From the NCBI GenBank assembly GCA_023413645.1, contig JAEZPN010000035.1, positions 1 to 24,669 on the forward strand: a DNA stretch of 24,669 nt. The letters are read 5' to 3'. This DNA comes from Bacteroidota bacterium. Lineage in GTDB: Bacteria > Bacteroidota > Bacteroidia > Bacteroidales > Rikenellaceae. Shown here in pieces: positions 14,151 through 22,538 of the stretch. Numbering within the stretch: the first letter of the stretch is position 1; the number at the start of each line of letters is the position of its first letter. The notes beneath the pieces are model-generated. The model ran no database searches. It saw only the letters and a program-made list of their open reading frames with translations, and was not told the DNA's origin. The position numbers and the translations under genes are program-made.

Positions 14151-14660
14151 TTACTTCTTCAATGCCTCGATGATGCGGTCGGTAAAGTCCACCTTCGTAG
14201 AGTAGTAGAGGATGGTGGGGTTCGCCGAAATGTCGATAACGAGGTCGTAGCCATACTGCTTTGAGAAGCTCTCGATGGTGTTAAACACGCGCTCCTGAAT
14301 GGGCTGGATAAGTTCCATACGCTTGTTCATAAGTGTGCCATCAGTGCCAAAGAGCGACTCCTGATACTCTGTTGCCTCAGCCTCCTTCTGAAGGATGAGC
14401 TGCTCGTACTGCTGCTGTGCGCTGATAGAGAGCGATGAGCGCTGACTGACGTATGTGTTGTATAGGTTTTCTACCTCTGCGAACTTCTTGTCCACAGCAT
14501 CCTGATACTGTGTTGCGAGCTTTTCGATATCCTCCAAAGCGTCGTTATATGCCTCGATAGACTTAAATACCTTCTCGCTATCTACGACCATATAGTTCTG
14601 TGCCGAAGCCACGCCTACACTCATCACAATCGCCATAAGCGCGATAATCATCTTTTTCAT
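14151..14660 (-). CDS. OmpH/Skp-family periplasmic chaperone (first copy)
   Basis: Periplasmic chaperone for outer-membrane proteins, 169 residues. A Sec signal (MKKMIIALMAIVMSVGVASA, cleavage after ASA) is followed by QNYMVVDSEKVFKSI, the family's first strand and helix. The middle (about 45-110) is a helical coiled-coil arm; the C-terminus has YDLVIDISANPTILYYS, the usual closing strands of OmpH. Sixty-one bases separate it from bamA, with no terminator between. Two ompH genes after bamA is a common arrangement in Bacteroidota. No murI follows, unlike in some relatives. Confidence 0.92.
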   Translation of the reverse strand: MKKMIIALMAIVMSVGVASAQNYMVVDSEKVFKSIEAYNDALEDIEKLATQYQDAVDKKFAEVENLYNTYVSQRSSLSISAQQQYEQLILQKEAEATEYQESLFGTDGTLMNKRMELIQPIQERVFNTIESFSKQYGYDLVIDISANPTILYYSTKVDFTDRIIEALKK

Positions 14661-14721
14661 ACTCTATAGTTTTAAGGTTCTATATATAACTCAATATTCT
14701 CAAATATATTGCCAAGCGAGG

Positions 14722-17280
14722 TTAGAATTGCTGACCCATGACGAAGTGGAACTGCGAGCCACTACGCTCTGTCTTGCCGTATGCTGGGTCGAAGCCCCAA
14801 CCCCAGTCGATGCCGATCATACCCACGATAGGGAGGTAGAGACGTACGCCGACACCTGCCGAGCGCTTAATCTTAAATGGCGAGAACTCCTTCCACGAGT
14901 TGAAACCATTACCACCCTCCAAGAAGCCGAGCACGTAGATCGACGACTGTGGCTTCATGATAACGGGGTAGCGCAACTCCATGGTGTACTTGTTATATGC
15001 CACAGAGTAGTAGTTTGATGGGTCGAGGGCACCATCCTCGTAACCACGCAATGCGATGATGTCGACACCATAGATGTTGTAACCCGTCATACCGTCGCCA
15101 CCAATCTCGAAGCGCTCGAAGGGAGACACCTTATTCTTATTATAGTGTCCCAAGTAACCCATCTCTGCGCCGAGCATGAGCACGAGGTTCTGATTCTGTG
15201 TGAGGGGGAAGTACCAGCGTGCTTTGAGCAACCACTTGTGGTACTCTATCCAGCGGTAGCGATCCTGATCCGACATGTTGGGGTCGGAGTAGTCCTTGCC
15301 ATCCCATGCTGAGAATGGAGGTGTCGCCTGCACCGATGCTGTGAACTCTGAACCCGAACGTGAGTAGAAGGGTGAGTCTACAGATGAGCGCTGCAATATG
15401 AGCTTTAGAGCAAGGGTATTAGAGTTACCCTCGTTCATGATGAAGCTTGTCCAACCCTTTAGGCCGTAGCGCTGATAACCCAACTCACCATAGAACGTAA
15501 AGTATGGATCGGGCCACTGCAAGCGCTTACCGAGACCTATGGCAAGACCCATAGAGCGGTAGTACATCGTAGCATTCTGCCATACATAGTATGCGTTGTT
15601 CTGCTCAGAGATATATCCCGACACGGTGAATGAGTTAGGTCTGCGACCACCCAACCATGGGTCGGTGAAGCTCAATGATAGTGCTTTGTAGTATGTACCG
15701 TTTGTCTGACCCGAAATCGAGAGACGCTGGTTCTGACCAGAGGGGTATGGTCTCCACGCACCCTTCTTGAAGAAGTTGCGCATAGAGAGGTTGTTCAATG
15801 TGATACCCACGCTACCTACGAATGTTCCAGAGCCCCAACCACCAGCGATGTTAAACTGGTCTGATGCCTTCTCCTGGAGTGGCCAGTTTACGTTTACGAG
15901 TTCATCACTCACGGGCTGAATATCGGGGATGATAGCCTGCTCGTCGAAGTGTCCCATGCCCATAAGCGTACGCATTGTCTGCATGAGTAGTGCGCGGTTG
16001 TAGAGGTCGCCAGGACGCACATAGAGCTCACGGCGGATAACCTCGTCGTTGACACGTACGTTACCCGAGATGCCCACCTCGTTAATTGTGAAGGGCTTAC
16101 CCTCGAAGATGCGAATCTCGATGTCAAGAGAGTCGGGACCCACGATGATCTCTGCGGGCTCGATCTGCGACATGAGGTAGCCGTTGTTGTTGTAGAGCGA
16201 CGATATAGACATCTCCTCGGGGTTCATCTCCTTGCCGATACCGAGGCGCTTGTGCATAGATTTCTTGTCGTACACATCGCCAGGCTGCACACCAAACATG
16301 CTCTCGAGCTGCTCGGTGGTATATACCGAGTTACCCACCCAGTTGATGTTGCGGATGTAGTATTTGTTGCCCTCCGATACCTTGATGTCTACGCCGAGGG
16401 TCTCGTCGTCGATGTAGTAGATAGAGTCGCTGAGGATTGTGGCATTGCGGTAGCCTCGCGAGTTGTAGAAGTCCAAGAGAAGCTCCTTATCTGCCTCGTA
16501 GTCCTCTTCGATGAGCTTACGATTCTGGAAGAAGAGGATGCTCTTCTGGTGCGTCTTCTTGAATGTGCGGCGTAGGCGCTTATCCTCAAAGTTGTCGTTG
16601 CCCTCGAAGTTGATAACACCAACACGCACCTTGGGGCCGCGGTCGATGTCGAAGTTTACGTTTACACACTGCTCGTAGATCGAGTCGTTCGTAATGCGCA
16701 CATCTACCTCGCAAGTAAGAAAACCCTTCTCTGCGTAGTGCTCCTTGAGGAGCTTCACGTTCTTGTCGATTATATAGTCCGAGAGCTCGGTGTTGCGGCG
16801 TAGCTTGAGCACCTCGTCGTGCAAATCCTTGGCCTTAGACTTCGTAACACCTGTGATTGTCCAGTTGAGGATGCGTGCTCGCTCCTTGAGGAATACTTCG
16901 AGGTCGAGAGAGTCACCCTCGATTGTGGCACCAATCTGAATATCGGAGAAGTAGCGTGGTGCCCAGAGGCGCACCATGGCATTAGATATAAACTTGCTGG
17001 GAAGATATACCGAGTCGCCCTCCTGCAAACCTGCCGACGACTTAAGGATGTCGTGGTTGAGGTACTTAACGCCGTGTAGGTTGATTTTGCGGATGTGGTA
17101 TAGCTTGCCATCGCCCTCGGTGAGCACTGGCGCGTTGAGGTCGAAATCTACCGAGTCGCTAATCTCGTTGTTAGAGATATCGCCGAGCGTATACTGCGTG
17201 CTACGCTGCTGCGCCTCGGCAACAAACGTTGTCGAGAGCACTGCCACAACGGCGATAACGAATATTTTGAATAGTCTCAT
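14722..17280 (-). CDS. bamA: BamA, outer-membrane protein assembly factor
   Basis: Central Omp85 component that folds and inserts beta-barrel proteins into the outer membrane. The 852 residues carry a Sec signal (MRLFKIFVIAVVAVLSTTF, cleavage after AEA), several POTRA domains over about 60-465 (for example IRKINLHGVKYLNHDILKS and YYIRNINWVGNSVYTTEQL), and a C-terminal 16-strand barrel domain over about 470-852 with VSPFERFEIGGDGMTGY and a closing aromatic residue (VMGQQF), the usual outer-membrane signal. The start is three bases after the uppS stop, so translation is probably coupled. The downstream ompH chaperones feed the same pathway. Essential in known bacteria; no sign of damage. Confidence 0.97.
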   Translation of the reverse strand: MRLFKIFVIAVVAVLSTTFVAEAQQRSTQYTLGDISNNEISDSVDFDLNAPVLTEGDGKLYHIRKINLHGVKYLNHDILKSSAGLQEGDSVYLPSKFISNAMVRLWAPRYFSDIQIGATIEGDSLDLEVFLKERARILNWTITGVTKSKAKDLHDEVLKLRRNTELSDYIIDKNVKLLKEHYAEKGFLTCEVDVRITNDSIYEQCVNVNFDIDRGPKVRVGVINFEGNDNFEDKRLRRTFKKTHQKSILFFQNRKLIEEDYEADKELLLDFYNSRGYRNATILSDSIYYIDDETLGVDIKVSEGNKYYIRNINWVGNSVYTTEQLESMFGVQPGDVYDKKSMHKRLGIGKEMNPEEMSISSLYNNNGYLMSQIEPAEIIVGPDSLDIEIRIFEGKPFTINEVGISGNVRVNDEVIRRELYVRPGDLYNRALLMQTMRTLMGMGHFDEQAIIPDIQPVSDELVNVNWPLQEKASDQFNIAGGWGSGTFVGSVGITLNNLSMRNFFKKGAWRPYPSGQNQRLSISGQTNGTYYKALSLSFTDPWLGGRRPNSFTVSGYISEQNNAYYVWQNATMYYRSMGLAIGLGKRLQWPDPYFTFYGELGYQRYGLKGWTSFIMNEGNSNTLALKLILQRSSVDSPFYSRSGSEFTASVQATPPFSAWDGKDYSDPNMSDQDRYRWIEYHKWLLKARWYFPLTQNQNLVLMLGAEMGYLGHYNKNKVSPFERFEIGGDGMTGYNIYGVDIIALRGYEDGALDPSNYYSVAYNKYTMELRYPVIMKPQSSIYVLGFLEGGNGFNSWKEFSPFKIKRSAGVGVRLYLPIVGMIGIDWGWGFDPAYGKTERSGSQFHFVMGQQF

Positions 17281-17283
17281 CTA

Positions 17284-18015
17284 TTAATTCTCTTCTTTGT
17301 CTTGAGTGACCAATCCATAGCGGCGCTCACGGCCAGCATAGATGTCAAGGGCATGGTTAAAGTCCTCCTCACCGAAGTCGGGCCATAGCACCTCGGGGAA
17401 GTATAGTTCTGAGTATGATGCCTGCCACAGCAGGAAGTTGCTTAAGCGGTATTCGCCACTTGTGCGGATGATAAGGTCAGGATCGGGTATGTCCGCTGTC
17501 ATCAGCGAGTTTGAGAATAGTTTCTCATCAATATCTTCGACCCTCAATTCGCCCGCAGCAACACGGCGTGCAATACTCTGTGTTGCTAGGATCATCTCGC
17601 GACGCGACGAGTAGTTGAACGCAAGGATGAGCGTAAGTCGCTCGCACTCCGTTGTAGATGTCTCTATGTAGTCTATCATAGAGAGTACCTTATCCGAGAA
17701 GCGTGAGCGCTCGCCCATGATCTTTACCTTCACGCCCTCCTTCACGAGCTCCTCAACCTGGCTCTTTACCATGTAGCAGAAGAGTTCCATGATGGCGTTT
17801 ATCTCTGCCTCGGGACGTCCCCAGTTTTCAGTTGAGAAGGTGTATAGTGTGACGTAGTCGACACCCGCCTTTGCAGCAGCGCTAATAGCAGCACGCACCG
17901 CCTTTGCTCCGGCGATGTGTCCCTCCTGACGCTCCATGCCTCGTTGTGTCGCCCAGCGACCATTGCCATCCATGATGATGGCTACGTGTTTTGGTATAGA
18001 TCTCTTTTCGCTCAT
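17284..18015 (-). CDS. uppS: Isoprenyl transferase (undecaprenyl diphosphate synthase)
   Basis: Cis-prenyltransferase that adds isopentenyl units to farnesyl diphosphate, making the C55 carrier for peptidoglycan and surface polysaccharides. The catalytic DGNGRWA starts with D16 and is followed by the rest of the family pattern: FSTENW, LILAFNYSSR, PDLIIRTSGEYRLSNF and ELYFPEVLWPDF. The 243 residues are the normal length. I choose ATG 18015; a TTG 12 bases further upstream keeps the frame but lies inside the -7 promoter element, so it would hardly be in the mRNA. First gene of the operon uppS-bamA-ompH-ompH. Confidence 0.96.
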   Translation of the reverse strand: MSEKRSIPKHVAIIMDGNGRWATQRGMERQEGHIAGAKAVRAAISAAAKAGVDYVTLYTFSTENWGRPEAEINAIMELFCYMVKSQVEELVKEGVKVKIMGERSRFSDKVLSMIDYIETSTTECERLTLILAFNYSSRREMILATQSIARRVAAGELRVEDIDEKLFSNSLMTADIPDPDLIIRTSGEYRLSNFLLWQASYSELYFPEVLWPDFGEEDFNHALDIYAGRERRYGLVTQDKEEN

Positions 18016-18024
18016 ATTATCTTG

Positions 18025-18056
18025 CAAATTTAAGCAATAAAATTCACAATTTGCAA
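18025..18056 (-). promoter_or_regulatory. Promoter of the uppS-bamA-ompH operon
   Basis: On the minus strand TTG (18056-18054), 21 bases, TAAATTTG (18032-18025), matching TTG-N19-22-TAnnTTTG. Only nine bases separate it from the uppS ATG, so the leader should be very short or absent. Confidence 0.6.
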
Positions 18057-18060
18057 CAGA

Positions 18061-18069
18061 TTATCCACA
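18061..18069 (+). promoter_or_regulatory. Exact DnaA-box match between nadK and uppS
   Basis: TTATCCACA equals the consensus DnaA box and lies just upstream of the uppS promoter. It is isolated: no second good box is near, so it may be chance or a DnaA titration or regulatory site. The rest of the 135-bp gap (18070-18162) shows no clear terminator for nadK and no open frame. Confidence 0.35.
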
Positions 18070-18162
18070 ATAATTTTCACGCACGAGCGCGTACGACATG
18101 CTAACATGCAGATACATAGTTGTTTGTGATGTGTATATGGGCGTTTTTTAGGGTCTCTAAAA

Positions 18163-19023
18163 CTAACGTTTGTCTATGCCCCACATCATCTTTTCTCTTA
18201 ACGTGTCGTAGAATGTATTATTGTGTGGCATAGCGAGAATGACCTTTTTGGATGCAAGGCGCACCTTCACCTCGGCACCATCGTTGAGGGTGTAGGTGTG
18301 GTTGTCGGCAGAGAGTTGTGCCTCGCCGCCACGTGAACTTATGCGTAGTGTCACGATGCTGCTGTCAGGGATTACTACGGGGCGCATTGTGAGGTTGTGC
18401 GGAGCAATGGGTGAGAGTACAAAACAGCGACACATGGGATCTACGATGGGACCTCCCGCGCTTAGCGAGTAGGCTGTTGAGCCTGTGGGTGTTGCAACGA
18501 CGAGGCCGTCACCGTGGTATGTCGCCACATAGTTATCGTTGATAAGCGTCTCGACCGAGATCATAGAGGCGCCGTAGCGGTGTATACATATCTCGTTGAG
18601 GGCTAAGCACTCCTGGGGCATTCCCTCTGTTGTGAGCATAAGGCGTTCCTCGTAGCGTAGGCGACGCTCGGCAATGGCGCTGAAGAGCTCCTCAATGCCC
18701 TGGCCATCGTCGGCAGTGAGGTAGCCGAGGCGGCCGCAGTTTATGCCCACGACGGGTATGTTCTGGGCTGGAAGCAGTGCCACACCCTCGAGGAGTGTGC
18801 CGTCACCGCCATAGGTAATCATCACGTCGTCGCCCGTCGCTTGTGGCTTCCCACTAAAAAGATGCGATGGCTCAATGCGTATGTCGGTAAGGTTCTCTAT
18901 GGCTGCTGCAAGATCCTCATTAACAACATAATCCATGTTGTAACGCTCGATTTCGCGAAGTATCGTGCGTAGCTGCTCAGGATGATGTTTTACCTGCTTA
19001 CGAGAAAAAAGTATAATGTTCAT
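18163..19023 (-). CDS. nadK: NAD kinase
   Basis: Cytosolic enzyme that phosphorylates NAD to NADP. The diagnostic GGDGT is at residues 72-76 (ITYGGDGTLLEG). It is followed by GINCGRLGYL, LNEICIHR and GDGLVVATPTGSTAYSLSAG, the other nucleotide-binding segments. Length from ATG 19023 is 286 residues, normal for bacterial NadK. A longer frame reaches 19092, but it would start upstream of the promoter at 19060-19089, and the extra residues do not resemble the family; MNIILFSRKQ is the usual beginning. Divergent from pdxJ. uppS starts about 150 bases after the stop and has its own promoter. Confidence 0.96.
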   Translation of the reverse strand: MNIILFSRKQVKHHPEQLRTILREIERYNMDYVVNEDLAAAIENLTDIRIEPSHLFSGKPQATGDDVMITYGGDGTLLEGVALLPAQNIPVVGINCGRLGYLTADDGQGIEELFSAIAERRLRYEERLMLTTEGMPQECLALNEICIHRYGASMISVETLINDNYVATYHGDGLVVATPTGSTAYSLSAGGPIVDPMCRCFVLSPIAPHNLTMRPVVIPDSSIVTLRISSRGGEAQLSADNHTYTLNDGAEVKVRLASKKVILAMPHNNTFYDTLREKMMWGIDKR

Positions 19024-19053
19024 TGCTCGGAAATGAAAAAAATCGTAACTTTG
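19023..19053 (+). promoter_or_regulatory. Promoter of pdxJ
   Basis: TTG (19023-19025), 20 bases, TAACTTTG (19046-19053), a canonical match. The -33 TTG overlaps the first base of the nadK start codon on the other strand, and the -7 box is only six bases from the nadK -7 box. The leader to the pdxJ ATG would be about 70 bases. Confidence 0.7.
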
Positions 19054-19059
19054 CTTTCG

Positions 19060-19089
19060 CAAAGATAGTAAATGGATTTGAGGTTTCAA
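19060..19089 (-). promoter_or_regulatory. Promoter of nadK
   Basis: On the minus strand TTG (19089-19087), 19 bases, TATCTTTG (19067-19060): a canonical arrangement. The -7 box shares the inverted repeat CTTTGC/GCAAAG with the opposing pdxJ promoter. Confidence 0.75.
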
Positions 19090-19128
19090 CACTTGAGCCC
19101 CAATTTCTTTTGTTAAAGATAGTAAAAT

Positions 19129-19866
19129 ATGACAAAGTTAAGCGTAAATATCAATAAGATTGCCGTTGTGCGCAACTCGCGTGGTGGCAACATGCCCAAT
19201 TTGTTGAAGGCTGCTCTCGACATCGAGCGCTTCGGTGCTGACGGCATCACCGTACATCCCCGCCCCGATGCGCGCCATATCCGCTACTCAGATGTGCGCG
19301 AGTTGAAGGCGCATATCGCTACGGAGTTGAACGTGGAGGGTAACCCCATCGAGAGCTTCTGCGAGCTCGTTGAGGAGGTATGCCCCGCACAGGTAACCCT
19401 CGTTCCCGATGCCGAGGATGCTATCACCTCATCAGCAGGTTGGGACACCATTCGCAACCGTGAGTTCTTGACTGCTATGGCCGAGCGTTTCCACCGCAAG
19501 GGTATCCGCGTATCAATCTTCGTTGACCCTGTGGTAGAGATGGTTACAGCGGCTAAGGAGTGTGGTGCTGACCGCGTTGAGCTCTACACTGAGGCATATG
19601 CTGCGGGTTATGCTGCAGACCGTGAGGCTGCCATCGCGCCCTATGTTGCTGCTGCCGAGGAGGCACGCCGCGTGGGTCTTGGACTAAATGCTGGCCACGA
19701 CCTCAACACCGAGAATTTGCAGTACTTCATCGAGCGTATTCCATGGGTTGATGAGGTATCTATCGGTCATGCTCTTATCAGCGACGCCCTCTACTGGGGT
19801 TTGGAGAATACCGTAGGCATCTATCAGCGTTGCATCAGTCGTGCCAAGAGTGGTGAGAGAGAGTAA
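19129..19866 (+). CDS. pdxJ: Pyridoxine 5'-phosphate synthase
   Basis: Last ring-forming enzyme of DXP-dependent vitamin B6 synthesis: joins 3-amino-2-oxopropyl phosphate and 1-deoxyxylulose 5-phosphate. TIM barrel of 245 residues, the standard length. Visible family motifs: MTKLSVNINKIAVVRNSRGG at the start (phosphate and substrate binding), TVHPRPDARHIR with H43, R45 and H50, NVEGNP with the catalytic Glu at about residue 71, SIFVDP, YTEAYA, and NAGHDLN with the late catalytic His. ATG 19129 begins exactly at the conserved N-terminus. cca follows after 11 bp, so the two are probably co-transcribed. No pdxA is in the window. Confidence 0.97.
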   Translation: MTKLSVNINKIAVVRNSRGGNMPNLLKAALDIERFGADGITVHPRPDARHIRYSDVRELKAHIATELNVEGNPIESFCELVEEVCPAQVTLVPDAEDAITSSAGWDTIRNREFLTAMAERFHRKGIRVSIFVDPVVEMVTAAKECGADRVELYTEAYAAGYAADREAAIAPYVAAAEEARRVGLGLNAGHDLNTENLQYFIERIPWVDEVSIGHALISDALYWGLENTVGIYQRCISRAKSGERE

Positions 19867-19877
19867 GCGAGGAGCGT

Positions 19878-21275
19878 ATGCCATTAAGTAATCCCATATT
19901 TAAGCAAATATCGCGAATTGTTGACAGCATGGGCTTGGAGGCCTATGCCGTGGGAGGTTATGTCCGCGACTACTACCTGCATCGCCCCTCGTCGGATATC
20001 GACGTTGTGGTTGTGGGTAGCGGCGTAGATGTCGCCGAGGCACTGGCTAAGGAGCTCGGAGGCGCTAAGGTTGCGGTCTACAAAACATACGGCACGGCCA
20101 TGGTGCGCTGGCGTGATGTGGAGGTTGAGTTCGTGGGTGCTCGCAAGGAGAGTTACCGCCGCGAGTCGCGCAACCCCATCGTCGAACCCGGAACATTGGA
20201 GGACGACCAGCGTCGCAGAGATTTCACCATCAACGCCATGGCGTGGTGCATAAATGGCGATAGGTTTGGCGAGTTGGTGGACCCCTTTGGTGGCATGGAG
20301 GACCTCGAGGATTGCATCATCCGCACCCCATGTGAGCCCGATAAGACCTTCTCGGATGACCCCTTGCGCATGATGCGTGCTGTGAGGTTTGCCTCGCAGC
20401 TGGGCTTCGACATCGACGACGAGACCTTCGAAGGCATCACGCGTCAGGCGGAGCGCATAAACATCATCACCAAGGAGCGTATCGCCGTAGAACTCAACAA
20501 GATACTTGCATCGCCCGTGCCTTCAATAGGCCTTACGCTGATGCGTACCTCAGGATTGTTGAAGTATGTATTACCCGAGCTCGACCGCATGGCAGGTGTG
20601 GAGCGCCGAGGTAAGCATGCCCACAAAGATAACTTCGAGCACACGATGAAGGTGCTCGACAACCTCGCCAAGCGTAGTGACGACCTATGGTTGCGCTGGG
20701 CGGCTCTTTTGCATGATATTGGCAAGCCCGCAACTAAGGCCTACGACCCCCGCATGGGTTGGACATTCCACCAGCACGAGGCTGTTGGCTCGAAGATGAT
20801 ACCGCAGCTCTTCCGCCGCTTGCGCCTACCGCTCAACGAACCTATGCGCTTTGTCCAGAAGATGGTGTTCCTCCACATGCGACCTATCGTGCTCTCGGAG
20901 GATCTTGTTACGGACTCTGCTGTGCGCCGCTTGCTCTTCGAGGCGGGTGATGATGTGGAGAAACTGATGTTGCTCTGTGAGGCGGATATCACCTCAGGCA
21001 TAGATAGTAAGGTGCGCCAATACCTCAAAAACTTCGAACTTGTGCGTGAGAAGATGCGTGACTTGGAGGAGCGAGATAGAGTGCGTAACTTCCAGCCACC
21101 CATCACGGGTGATATCATCATGAAGACCTATAACTTGCCACCATGTAGCGTTGTGGGCGAGATTAAGGAGGTCATCAAGAATGCTATCCTCGATGGCATC
21201 ATCCCCAACGATTACGATGCTGCCCACAAACTCATGGAGGAGGAGGCAGAGCGTCGTGGTATTGTGAGACCTTAA
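19878..21275 (+). CDS. cca: CCA-adding tRNA nucleotidyltransferase with HD domain
   Basis: Class II nucleotidyltransferase that builds or repairs the 3' CCA end of tRNAs. Head motif GGYVRDYYL lies at 26-34 with the metal-binding pair D40-x-D42 (SSDIDVVVV); RRDFTINAMAW is the second catalytic segment and DDPLRMMRAVRFASQLGF the ribose/base-recognition part. An HD domain follows (HKDNFEHTMKVLDNLAKRS, then LLHDIGKP with H279-D280), a fusion common in Bacteroidota CCA enzymes. Length 465 residues, normal. Poly(A) polymerase is the main alternative inside this superfamily, but a single-copy gene with an HD domain favours CCA addition. It sits between pdxJ (11 bp) and the metallophosphoesterase (12 bp). 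Confidence 0.9.
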   Translation: MPLSNPIFKQISRIVDSMGLEAYAVGGYVRDYYLHRPSSDIDVVVVGSGVDVAEALAKELGGAKVAVYKTYGTAMVRWRDVEVEFVGARKESYRRESRNPIVEPGTLEDDQRRRDFTINAMAWCINGDRFGELVDPFGGMEDLEDCIIRTPCEPDKTFSDDPLRMMRAVRFASQLGFDIDDETFEGITRQAERINIITKERIAVELNKILASPVPSIGLTLMRTSGLLKYVLPELDRMAGVERRGKHAHKDNFEHTMKVLDNLAKRSDDLWLRWAALLHDIGKPATKAYDPRMGWTFHQHEAVGSKMIPQLFRRLRLPLNEPMRFVQKMVFLHMRPIVLSEDLVTDSAVRRLLFEAGDDVEKLMLLCEADITSGIDSKVRQYLKNFELVREKMRDLEERDRVRNFQPPITGDIIMKTYNLPPCSVVGEIKEVIKNAILDGIIPNDYDAAHKLMEEEAERRGIVRP

Positions 21276-21287
21276 TATGGATGTAAT

Positions 21288-22388
21288 ATGATACTCATGT
21301 TATTGGGAACATTGTCACTCTACCTGGGTGCCAATTTTTATATCTTTTTTCGCCTTGTGCAGGCCATGGGGGCTCTGCCCATGTGGTCGCGCATACTCTT
21401 TGGTGTGCTCTATTGGCTCGCCTCGTGTGGCATGTTTGTATCGTTCGGTCTGCGCAATGTCGCCCTGCCGGAGTTCCTGCACCGCACGCTCCATGTCGTA
21501 GGTACATCGTGGTTGCTCTTCACGCTCTATATGGTCGTGGCGCTCCTTGTTGCCGACTTGGCGCACTGGATATGGCCCTCGTTTCACCATGGTGTGTGGT
21601 ATGCCTTGGGTCTCACGTTGGCGGTGCTTGTGGCGGGATATATCAACTATCGTAACCCGCGCGTGGAGCATATCACTATCGAGACTGAGAAACCTATTGA
21701 GGGTGGTCGTCTGCGTCTTGTGGCAGTAAGCGATGTGCACCTCGGAAATGGTACTACGCGAAAGGATTTAGCTCGCTATGTCGATATGATAAATAGCGAA
21801 AATCCCGATATGGTGGTCATCGTTGGCGACCTCATAGATAACTCTATTTTGCCCGTTAAGAAGGCCGATATGTGTTGTGAGTTTGAGCGCGTTGAGGCTC
21901 GCTATGGTATCTATATGTCAGCTGGAAACCATGAGTATATTAGTGGTATAGAGGAGTGTCGTAACTATCTAAATACTACGCCTATACAACTGCTATCGGA
22001 TAGCGTAGTAAGCCCCTTGAACGGAGTGGAAATTGTATGTCGTGACGATAGGCAAAACATGCGTCGTCAGAAGCTAGATTCATTACTCATCGAGAGCGAG
22101 CCAGAGAGCTTTAAAATCGTACTCGACCACCAACCAAATGCTATTCAAGAAAGCCAGAAAAATAGTATCGACCTCCACCTATCGGGACACACTCACCGCG
22201 GTCAGATCTTTCCTCTAAACATACTCACCGACCACCTCTTCGAGCAGAGTCACGGCTATCGCAAATGGGGCGATACACATGTCTACGTCATGACGGGTCT
22301 CTCGCTTTGGGGACCTCCCTTCCGCATAGGTACACATAGCGAGTTGCTTGTGGTAGATATAGTAAGCAGCTCCTCGTGCGCTGAGTAG
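21288..22388 (+). CDS. Membrane-anchored metallophosphoesterase (YkuE/YaeI-like)
   Basis: Calcineurin-like phosphoesterase on a multi-helix anchor; substrate unknown, although relatives act on lipid-linked phosphates. Membrane helices are seen at about 2-25, 35-55, 73-92 and 104-120. The catalytic domain runs from about 140 to the end: SDVHLG (D149, H151), VGDLIDN (D181), GNHEY (N214, H215), H281 and GHTHRGQ (300-306), so all metal ligands are present. 366 residues. By eye, the last third uses more A/T-rich codons (21900-22180) than the first third, which could be constraint or old recombination. ATG is 12 bp after cca, suggesting one transcript pdxJ-cca-this gene. Confidence 0.9.
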   Translation: MILMLLGTLSLYLGANFYIFFRLVQAMGALPMWSRILFGVLYWLASCGMFVSFGLRNVALPEFLHRTLHVVGTSWLLFTLYMVVALLVADLAHWIWPSFHHGVWYALGLTLAVLVAGYINYRNPRVEHITIETEKPIEGGRLRLVAVSDVHLGNGTTRKDLARYVDMINSENPDMVVIVGDLIDNSILPVKKADMCCEFERVEARYGIYMSAGNHEYISGIEECRNYLNTTPIQLLSDSVVSPLNGVEIVCRDDRQNMRRQKLDSLLIESEPESFKIVLDHQPNAIQESQKNSIDLHLSGHTHRGQIFPLNILTDHLFEQSHGYRKWGDTHVYVMTGLSLWGPPFRIGTHSELLVVDIVSSSSCAE

Positions 22389-22444
22389 GCGAAAATCGTA
22401 TTAAAAAACTGGCGAAAAATAGTCCAACGTTACATTATTTTTAT

Positions 22445-22452
22445 TATCTTTG
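22445..22452 (+). promoter_or_regulatory. -7 promoter element of metG
   Basis: TATCTTTG matches TAnnTTTG. It lies 86 bases before the metG ATG, giving one of the longest leaders in the window. No clear -33 TTG is seen in the A/T-rich DNA upstream. Confidence 0.65.
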
Positions 22453-22461
22453 TTTCGTAAT

Positions 22462-22515
22462 ATGCGCTGGTGCGTAGCACAGGGTGTGCTTACTCGCCAA
22501 GCATCAGTGATTTAG
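22462..22515 (+). CDS. Possible 17-codon leader ORF in the metG 5' leader
   Basis: ATG 22462 opens MRWCVAQGVLTRQASVI and stops at TAG 22513-22515, 23 bases before the metG start. Its ATG is nine bases after the -7 element, the same short spacing as at the TPR-regulator and uppS starts. It has no internal Met codon, so classic Met attenuation is not supported, and no terminator hairpin was seen after it. May be chance. Confidence 0.2.
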   Translation: MRWCVAQGVLTRQASVI

Positions 22516-22538
22516 AGTCAAGAAACTTAAGATATTAT

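Noticed and set aside
18070..18162. Copy of the repeat element after nadK (CGTACGACATGC region)
   Set aside because: One GTAC only, no matching long stem and no end sequence; resemblance is superficial.
19024..19092. Longer N-terminus for nadK
   Set aside because: Would start upstream of a canonical promoter and adds residues with no family match.
22470..22538. GTG start for metG adding 23 residues
   Set aside because: Family N-terminus fits ATG 22539, and the extension overlaps the leader hairpin.
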